This document shows positions 57,657 to 63,414 of a DNA stretch of 63,414 bases, one piece after another (within the stretch, counting starts at the first letter, position 1; each line of letters starts with the position of its first letter). The stretch lies in contig JAKSVT010000008.1 in the NCBI GenBank assembly GCA_024407875.1, positions 1 to 63,414 on the forward strand, written 5' to 3'. A program made the translations under genes and the position numbers. The notes under the pieces are model-generated. The model was not told where the DNA came from. It did not search any database and saw nothing but the letters and a program-made list of their open reading frames with translations. The stretch comes from Alphaproteobacteria bacterium. Lineage in GTDB: Bacteria > Pseudomonadota > Alphaproteobacteria > CAAGCB01 > CAG-977.

Positions 57657-58406
57657 TTATGGAATATTTGTTATTTTCTGAATAACAAAATTTGCAAGCA
57701 TTAATCCAAAAATACCTGTAATTGTTGGTAAACTTCCCATTACAGTACGTTCTCTTCCTAATCCTGGAGTTAATTCACTATGTTCTGGATAAACTGGGGC
57801 GGGAACATCTGATAAATTCTGTGTAGAATAGACACAATCAAAATCTAAAGAAATACCCCTTTTTCTTAATCTTTTTCTTAGCATAAACGCCAATCTACAG
57901 TGATTAACTTCTTTCATTTTTCCTATTTCTATATATCTAGGATCTGTTCTTAAAGCAGCTCCCATAGCTGATATAAATGGAACATTATTTTGAACCAAAT
58001 AAGAAATTAATTCTGTTTTAGGATTTAATGAATCAATAGCATCAATAACGTATGTTGGCTTTCCTTCGAAATACTCATTAATAGTTTCAAGATTAATAAA
58101 TCCTTGTATTGGTTCTACATTACAATTTGGATTAATATCTAAAACTCTCTTTGTAGCTAATTCTGCTTTTGATTGTCCTATAGTTGAATGCAACGAATAC
58201 AGTTGTCTATTTATATTAGAAACAGAAACAACATCATTATCAATTAATCGTAATTTTCCTATACCTGCTCTTGCTAAAGCTTCTACAGTATAAGATCCAA
58301 CAGCACCAAGACCAGCAATAATCACAAAAGAATTTTGTAATTTATTTATTCCTTCATCACCAACTAAAAGTCTTAGTCTTGTAAATTGATCTGTTTCACT
58401 AGTCAT
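57657..58406 (-). CDS. tcdA: tRNA threonylcarbamoyladenosine dehydratase TcdA
   Basis: E1-like enzyme that cyclises t6A37 of tRNA. The 249 residues show VIIAGLGAVGSYTVEALARAGIG near 29-51, DNDVVSVSNINRQLYSLHSTIGQSK, DAIDSL and the GSLPTITGIFGLMLAN end. It overlaps tatD by 8 bases. Confidence 0.94.
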   Translation of the reverse strand: MTSETDQFTRLRLLVGDEGINKLQNSFVIIAGLGAVGSYTVEALARAGIGKLRLIDNDVVSVSNINRQLYSLHSTIGQSKAELATKRVLDINPNCNVEPIQGFINLETINEYFEGKPTYVIDAIDSLNPKTELISYLVQNNVPFISAMGAALRTDPRYIEIGKMKEVNHCRLAFMLRKRLRKRGISLDFDCVYSTQNLSDVPAPVYPEHSELTPGLGRERTVMGSLPTITGIFGLMLANFVIQKITNIP

Positions 58407-59085
58407 TATCTATACCCATAAAAAACTCTAAAGCATTATTTAAAAGTTGAGCTTCACTTATATTAGTCATTTTTTTTATATTATCTACAACATTTAAAAT
58501 TTTGACATTATTTTTATTAGGACTATCTGTTTCTGCTAATATTCTGTTCTTTGGTATAGAATTTAAAATATTTTCTTTTAAATTCTTATCACTAAATGAA
58601 TAATAACATCCATATTTATTAAAATAATCTACATCTGATAATGTTCCAGAAAATCCATGCAAAAGAACTTTATTTGGGAGAATTTTAACTTCTTTAAAAC
58701 AATGTCTTAGCTCACTATAAGCATGCACACAATGAATTACAACTAATCTATTATATTTTAACGCTAGTTTTAACTGAGATAGAAAAATTTCTAATTGTTT
58801 TTCGTCTTTTCTAACATTATCTAAACCTATTTCGCCAACACCTACATTTAAATTATTTGCAAGTAATTTTTCTAGCAATTCTTCGTTGTATTTATCACAA
58901 TACCAAGGATGAGTTCCTATAAACAAACAAACCTTAAAACTATCATTAGACAATTTTGAATACGACAGCGTTTTCTCCCAATCATCAACATTTGTAGCAC
59001 ATGACGCTATTCCACTTAAATTATCAAAATGGAATTCATTAGCATCAAACAAACTTAAATGACAATGAGCATCAAACATAAACAT
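58399..59085 (-). CDS. TatD-family metal-dependent hydrolase
   Basis: TIM-barrel hydrolase, possibly a deoxyribonuclease. The 228 residues are short for TatD (about 260). Metal ligands are visible: FDAHCHL at the start, GVGEIGLD near 82, VIHCVHA near 116, HGFSG near 144 and AETDSP near 190. The overlap with tcdA suggests coupling. Confidence 0.88.
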   Translation of the reverse strand: MFMFDAHCHLSLFDANEFHFDNLSGIASCATNVDDWEKTLSYSKLSNDSFKVCLFIGTHPWYCDKYNEELLEKLLANNLNVGVGEIGLDNVRKDEKQLEIFLSQLKLALKYNRLVVIHCVHAYSELRHCFKEVKILPNKVLLHGFSGTLSDVDYFNKYGCYYSFSDKNLKENILNSIPKNRILAETDSPNKNNVKILNVVDNIKKMTNISEAQLLNNALEFFMGIDND

Positions 59086-59130
59086 TCTTTCAATTTTTTA
59101 TAAGGATAAAATTGAATTAAAAAAATATCA

Positions 59131-59157
59131 ATTAAAAAGTCCCGATTGCTCGGGACT
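59131..59157 (-). terminator. Terminator after htpG
   Basis: AGTCCCGA (59138-59145) pairs with TCGGGACT (59150-59157) around a 4-base loop. On the minus strand it is followed by TTTTTAATTG. Confidence 0.85.
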
Positions 59158-59164
59158 AATTTTC

Positions 59165-61027
59165 TTATTTTTTAATTGATGAAAGCATAAAGTTTGTAAC
59201 TCTATTAGAAAATCCTGCAGGATCACTAATAGGCTCGCCTTCAATAATTTTTGCTTGATCGAACAATACCTCAATCATTTCTTTATTTTCATCTGATTTA
59301 TCACCTGATGCAACTGTTTCTGCAAGCAATTTAATTAAAGGATGTCTTGGATTTAAATCAAAATAACGAGTTGATTGATATAAAACAGGTTGATTATGTT
59401 GGCGCATCATTCTTTCTAAGTGAATAGATACTTCACCATCTCCAGCAGACAAAGCACAAGGGCTTTTTGTTAATCTATCTGTTGTTCTAACTTCCTTAAC
59501 TTCATTGCCAACAGCTTCTTTAGCAAAAGCTATTAATGCTTCCATAGCTTTATCATCAGCTTTTTCTTCTTTGTCATTATTTTCAACAATTGGGAAATCT
59601 TTTAAATCAAAAGCTCCTGCTTGAATTGATTTAATTGTCTTTTCTTTAAATTGAGTTAAGCTTTGTGGCCAGAATTCATCTATAGGATCAGACAATAATA
59701 ATACTTCAAGACCTCTTGCTAAATAACCTTCTAATTGAGGATTATTCTTTAAAACGCTTAAGTCATCACCAGTAATATAGTAGATGCTCTTTTGATCAGG
59801 TTTCATTCTTGAAATATATTCTGTTAATGAAATTAATTCATCCCCATTTGTAGAATGAAAACGGCATAATTCAGCAATTTCATCACGATTTACAGAATCT
59901 TCAAACAAACCTTCTTTTAAAACAGCACCAAAAGCATCCCAGAATTTTAGATATTCATCTGCTTTTTCTGAACGTTTTTTGAGTTCATTTAAAATACGAC
60001 GAACAACGCCTGATTTAATTTTTGCTAAAACAGGAGTTTTTTGCAACATTTCACGGCTAACGTTCAAAGGCAGTTCCTTTGTATCAATTAATCCTTGAAT
60101 AAAACGCATATAGTTTGGTAGCAAATCAGGTGTTTGATCTGTAATAAACACACGATTTACATACAATCTAATTTGAGCATTTCTATTTGGTTGGAAAATA
60201 TCATATGGTGTTTTAGTTGGAATATACATTAATGCTGTATATTCAATTGTTCCTTCTGCAGAATAATGTAAGACATCCCATGGATCATCGAAAGCATGAG
60301 AAATATGACGATAAAAATCATTATATTCTTTTTCTGTAATTTCAGATTTGTTTCTTGTCCACAAAGCTGCAGCTTGGTTAACAGTTTCTGTCTCACCATT
60401 AAAATTCATTACAACAGGGAAAGAAATATGATCTGAGAATTGACGAACAATTGTTCTAACATCTCCAGGTTCTGAGAAATTATAATAATCTTTTTTCAAG
60501 AATAATTTAATTTCTGTTCCTCTTGTTGATTTAGGATCCTCATCTACTGTAAATATTCCATGTCCTGTAGATGACCATAACCATCCTTGTTCTTCTCCTG
60601 CTTTACGCGAACGAACTTCAACTTTTTCTGCAACCATAAAAGCTGAATAGAAACCAACGCCAAACTGACCAATAATTGTTGCATCTTTTTGTTTATCCCC
60701 AGTTAAGTTATTTAAAAATTCAGCAGAACCAGATTTACCAATACTACCTAAGTCCTTTATTAAATCTTCTTTATTCATACCAATTCCGTTATCGGTAATT
60801 GTCAATGTATGATTTTCTTTATCTGGAATTAAATTAATTTTGAATTCACCATCACCCTTTGCAATATCAGGGTTCATAATTGCTGCGTATCTTAATTTAT
60901 CGCAAGCATCTGAAGCATTAGAAATTAATTCTCTTAAAAAAACGTCTGTATTTGAATATAGTGCATTTACAACAATATCTAAAACTTTTCCAACTTCAGC
61001 TTGGAATTCCATCTTTTCAGTTGCCAT
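59165..61027 (-). CDS. htpG: HSP90 chaperone HtpG
   Basis: ATP-dependent chaperone. The 620 residues show the GHKL ATPase: LRELISNASDACDKLRY near 32-48, DNGIGMNKEDL, GQFGVGFYSAFMV, and STRGTEI. Middle and C-terminal domains follow at normal length. It begins just after a candidate heat-shock promoter, with AAGGAG before ATG. Confidence 0.98.
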   Translation of the reverse strand: MATEKMEFQAEVGKVLDIVVNALYSNTDVFLRELISNASDACDKLRYAAIMNPDIAKGDGEFKINLIPDKENHTLTITDNGIGMNKEDLIKDLGSIGKSGSAEFLNNLTGDKQKDATIIGQFGVGFYSAFMVAEKVEVRSRKAGEEQGWLWSSTGHGIFTVDEDPKSTRGTEIKLFLKKDYYNFSEPGDVRTIVRQFSDHISFPVVMNFNGETETVNQAAALWTRNKSEITEKEYNDFYRHISHAFDDPWDVLHYSAEGTIEYTALMYIPTKTPYDIFQPNRNAQIRLYVNRVFITDQTPDLLPNYMRFIQGLIDTKELPLNVSREMLQKTPVLAKIKSGVVRRILNELKKRSEKADEYLKFWDAFGAVLKEGLFEDSVNRDEIAELCRFHSTNGDELISLTEYISRMKPDQKSIYYITGDDLSVLKNNPQLEGYLARGLEVLLLSDPIDEFWPQSLTQFKEKTIKSIQAGAFDLKDFPIVENNDKEEKADDKAMEALIAFAKEAVGNEVKEVRTTDRLTKSPCALSAGDGEVSIHLERMMRQHNQPVLYQSTRYFDLNPRHPLIKLLAETVASGDKSDENKEMIEVLFDQAKIIEGEPISDPAGFSNRVTNFMLSSIKK

Positions 61028-61066
61028 TTTAAACTCCTTTATAGTTTGGCTTTTTCATCTACTTCT

Positions 61067-61095
61067 TATTTATGTTATTTTTTTTATTTTTCAAG
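61067..61095 (-). promoter_or_regulatory. Candidate sigma-32 promoter of htpG
   Basis: On the minus strand, CTTGAA (61090-61095) is followed after 17 bases by TAAATA (61067-61072). The -35 matches the heat-shock consensus; the -10 is AT-rich and less diagnostic. It lies 40 bases before the htpG start. Confidence 0.45.
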
Positions 61096-61142
61096 TACCC
61101 TAAAATAATTTTTTTAAATTATTTATATCACTAAAAATGAAA

Positions 61143-61170
61143 TGAGGATAAATCCTAAGAAATATCCTCA
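61143..61170 (-). terminator. Hairpin after the 61198 gene
   Basis: TGAGGATA (61143-61150) and TATCCTCA (61163-61170) form an 8-bp stem with a 12-base loop, with a T-rich stretch following on the minus strand. Confidence 0.6.
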
Positions 61171-61197
61171 CTCAATTAAAATTAATCGACAATATTT

Positions 61198-61941
61198 TTA
61201 CTTTTTGTCCTTTTTATCTTCTGCTTTTTCCTTAGATGCTTCAAGAGCCTTTTCTGGTTCTTTAGTTTCTAATTCAGGCTTTTCATCATCGACAGAATCT
61301 TCAATAACTGTATCATCTTCTAACAAAACCTTTGTAACTACTAAAGCACTAGCATCTATACTTAAAACATTATTGATAAAATATAATATTTCTTTTTGCC
61401 ATTTATCTTTATCAAAACTTCTTAAGCCATATTCGTCAATATAAAAACATTCTTTAAATTTACTAAGCAAAGTGTCTTTATGATCTTCTAAATCACTTCT
61501 TATAGTATCCATTTTAGCATCGCTTTCAGCGAGTTCTGTATTTATATACTTAACTAGGCCATTAATAAAATAGCTATCAGCATCCATAACGAATGATTGT
61601 ACAGGTCTATCTTTTGGAGGCATTGCTAACAAATAATTCTTAACTTTATTCTCATAATCAGAATAGTGCTTAATTTTCTTAAGAACCTTTTTATTATCAT
61701 GACTAATATAATAATCAACGAACAATTCAACCAAATGATTTCTAAAGCCATCTTGCAAAACGAAAAACTTAAAATGTTCATACGCTATTCTATTTGCATT
61801 GGCACGATCAGCATCAGTTAAACCTTCTGCTTGAAAGAACTCTTCATTTTTTTGCAACCATTTTGGAGGAAATTTATGTAATATAAAAGCTGTTACTCCA
61901 ACAACTATAATAATACTAAAATACACATATATAAATGCCAT
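61198..61941 (-). CDS. Unknown membrane-anchored protein, 247 aa
   Basis: Unrecognised. One N-terminal membrane helix (about 3-21, FIYVYFSIIIVVGVTAFIL) precedes a helical domain (about 35-200) and a disordered Glu/Lys-rich tail (about 205-247, EAEDKKDKK-like). No catalytic motif is seen. It lies alone between htpG and the DUF1810 gene, with a hairpin after it. Confidence 0.65.
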   Translation of the reverse strand: MAFIYVYFSIIIVVGVTAFILHKFPPKWLQKNEEFFQAEGLTDADRANANRIAYEHFKFFVLQDGFRNHLVELFVDYYISHDNKKVLKKIKHYSDYENKVKNYLLAMPPKDRPVQSFVMDADSYFINGLVKYINTELAESDAKMDTIRSDLEDHKDTLLSKFKECFYIDEYGLRSFDKDKWQKEILYFINNVLSIDASALVVTKVLLEDDTVIEDSVDDEKPELETKEPEKALEASKEKAEDKKDKK

Positions 61942-62048
61942 TTACTGTTCTCCATTTAACCGGTTAATTATTTTAGCACTACCATAAAAAACGTCAAGAA
62001 TTATCGAAATTATGCAAAATAAATATATTAACTTCTTGTATAAAAAAA

Positions 62049-62525
62049 TTATTTTATCAAAACATTATCTAAATCATCAAAATTTGTGTTTCTAATATAA
62101 ACTTCATTAAATTTTTCTAGCAAAGAAACCGTTTTTATGTCAAATACACCATTATAAAACTTATCAATTACATTTTTAAAGAGCCCCGTTTCAACGCCTG
62201 TGTAGAAAAACAAAGTCATACATGATTTAAGCTTTAAATCATCTGGATATCCCATTATGCTTTTAATATCACTTGACGTATTATCTAAAAGAACTTTTGT
62301 AATTTTTATTAAATTATTACGAAGTTTTGAATCCTTCATATAAGCTTTAGCTTCATCTAAATTTTCAATGCCATAATAACTTGCTAAAGCACTATTACCA
62401 AGTCCCTTTAATTGAGGAAATATAAACCACATCCAATGAGATTTCTTATTGCCCTCTTTTATTTCTTTTAAAGCAATTTCAAAAGTATTTTCTTGAGCTT
62501 TTTTGAAACGATCTAAATCATACAT
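62049..62525 (-). CDS. DUF1810 family protein
   Basis: The 158 residues match DUF1810: YDLDRFKKAQENTFEIALKEIKEGNKKSHWMWFIFPQ at the start (key residues W, W, F, P, Q), GLGNSALASYYGIENLDEAKAY, and LKLKSCMTLF. The family is small and mostly alpha-helical, and its function is unknown. Sporadically distributed homologs are known. Confidence 0.9.
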   Translation of the reverse strand: MYDLDRFKKAQENTFEIALKEIKEGNKKSHWMWFIFPQLKGLGNSALASYYGIENLDEAKAYMKDSKLRNNLIKITKVLLDNTSSDIKSIMGYPDDLKLKSCMTLFFYTGVETGLFKNVIDKFYNGVFDIKTVSLLEKFNEVYIRNTNFDDLDNVLIK

Positions 62526-62568
62526 CTTAAAAACACAACTCTTACAATACTAAAATTAAATAAGTTCT

Positions 62569-63288
62569 TTATTTTATGCAAAAATACCACAATTTTTCTT
62601 TAACATTATACTTTAAATATTTTTTATTATTTTTATTTATCTCTTTAGGATTAGCAATTTTACAACCAACAAACATATTAGATTTATCATCTTTATCGAT
62701 TTTATTAGAATAATACAAGTCTGAATTATCAGATAAATTTTCGCCATTATTACCACGATTAGAGTTTTTATAATGAGCTACAGGACTTAATTTTAAATCC
62801 GCAAAAGTAGCACCTTTTTTTGATTTGTAAACGGAAGAAACAACAAAACTAACTAATATTAATGACAAAAAAAACATAAAAACAGAAATTAAATATTTTA
62901 AATGTTTTTTATGCAAAATTTTATTATAAGCATTTTCAAAATATTCATCATCATAAAAAGCTTTAAAATCATTTCGTCGATTTATTTCTGAATATTCAGC
63001 ATCTTTAATATTAAGTTCATTGTCTTCTTTAGACTTTAAATTTATAAAACTATCATCTTTTTTAGCATCATTTTTTTTGACGCCAAATTTTCTATCAATT
63101 TTATTACGTTCTAAAGGATTAATAAGTTTAGAATAAGCCCAAGAAATATCTTTAAATTTTTCAACAGCTAATGGATCATCGGGATTTAAATCCGGATGAA
63201 CTTTTATTGCCAACTTATGATATTTGCGTTTAATTTCATCATAAGTTGCATCAGCTGATATTTCTAATATTTCATATGGATTTTGCAT
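62569..63288 (-). CDS. J-domain protein with a membrane helix
   Basis: The 239 residues begin with a J-domain (NPYEILEISADATYDEIKRKYHKLA, HPD at 33-35 in VHPDLNPDDP) that can stimulate DnaK. A charged spacer (about 70-125), one membrane helix (about 132-153) and a polar C-terminus follow. It lacks the Gly/Phe and zinc regions of DnaJ, so it is a class III J-protein tethering DnaK to the membrane. Its partner substrate is unknown. Confidence 0.85.
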   Translation of the reverse strand: MQNPYEILEISADATYDEIKRKYHKLAIKVHPDLNPDDPLAVEKFKDISWAYSKLINPLERNKIDRKFGVKKNDAKKDDSFINLKSKEDNELNIKDAEYSEINRRNDFKAFYDDEYFENAYNKILHKKHLKYLISVFMFFLSLILVSFVVSSVYKSKKGATFADLKLSPVAHYKNSNRGNNGENLSDNSDLYYSNKIDKDDKSNMFVGCKIANPKEINKNNKKYLKYNVKEKLWYFCIK

Positions 63289-63414
63289 CTTACATTCTGC
63301 TTAAATTTTTATAAGCATTTTTACAAAATTAAATCCAAAAATCAAGTTTTATAAGTCTAGAATTAATTACGATGTAAGCTTTTTTTCTTTAAAATCAGCA
63401 AAAAATTATCTTAA
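63289..63414. other. Window end, no gene seen
   Basis: These 126 bases are A/T-rich. No coding frame, RNA or repeat was recognised. Confidence 0.6.

Overview
The window is a compact, visibly AT-rich bacterial chromosome segment, mostly transcribed from the minus strand. Several markers point to an alphaproteobacterium: the LpxI form of the lipid A hydrolase, GapR (DUF2312), TrcR (DUF1013), HdaA next to a DUF2066 protein, a short ProRS in the order proS-lolC/E-lolD-dnaE, and tig-clpP-clpX-lon. The low G+C, the anaerobe-style Mrp and PreT-like proteins and the many stand-alone ATPases suggest an uncultured host- or gut-associated lineage; this placement is inferred by recognition, not by a search.

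Layout. 1-2.7 kb: a Schlafen/AlbA_2 regulator, a small unknown gene, inorganic pyrophosphatase and a small acetyltransferase. 2.7-8.7 kb: lon, clpX, clpP, tig and tRNA-Leu(UAG) (protein quality control). 8.8-11.8 kb: secF, secD, yajC (export). 11.8-14.6 kb: three tandem paralogous HExxH proteins with their own promoter. 14.7-18.1 kb: a PreT/GltD-like oxidoreductase, ThpR, and a first AAA/DUF4143 ATPase with a 4 x 33 bp repeat array at its promoter. 18.3-33.1 kb: the envelope and translation supercluster rpsB-tsf-pyrH-frr-uppS-cdsA-dxr-rseP-bamA-skp-lpxD-lpxA-lpxI-lpxB-mrp, without fabZ between lpxD and lpxA. rpsB has a TTGACA promoter and a structured three-way-junction leader.

33.1-40.9 kb: proS, lolC/E, lolD, dnaE and a membrane protein. 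41.0-42.5 kb: a second AAA/DUF4143 ATPase with a different 4 x 23 bp array at its promoter. 42.5-50.8 kb: hdaA, a DUF2066 protein, ndk, a Sel1-repeat protein, an ABC-F ATPase, an orphan PhoR-like kinase and typA. 50.9-54.9 kb: a plus-strand unit of a SpoIIE-type phosphatase, a small membrane protein and a PD-(D/E)XK-like protein. 54.9-61 kb: gapR, trcR, bactofilin, an M23 peptidase, tcdA, tatD and htpG with a candidate heat-shock promoter. 61.1-63.4 kb: a membrane-anchored unknown, a DUF1810 protein and a membrane J-domain protein.

Most of the window is core machinery. The points most worth a second look are the twin promoter-linked tandem arrays, each abutting a perfect TATAAT in front of an AAA/DUF4143 ATPase; the tandem triplet of HExxH proteins; the strand-specific rpsB leader fold; the SpoIIE/PD-(D/E)XK unit; and the missing fabZ. 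No intergenic stretch exceeds 300 bases.
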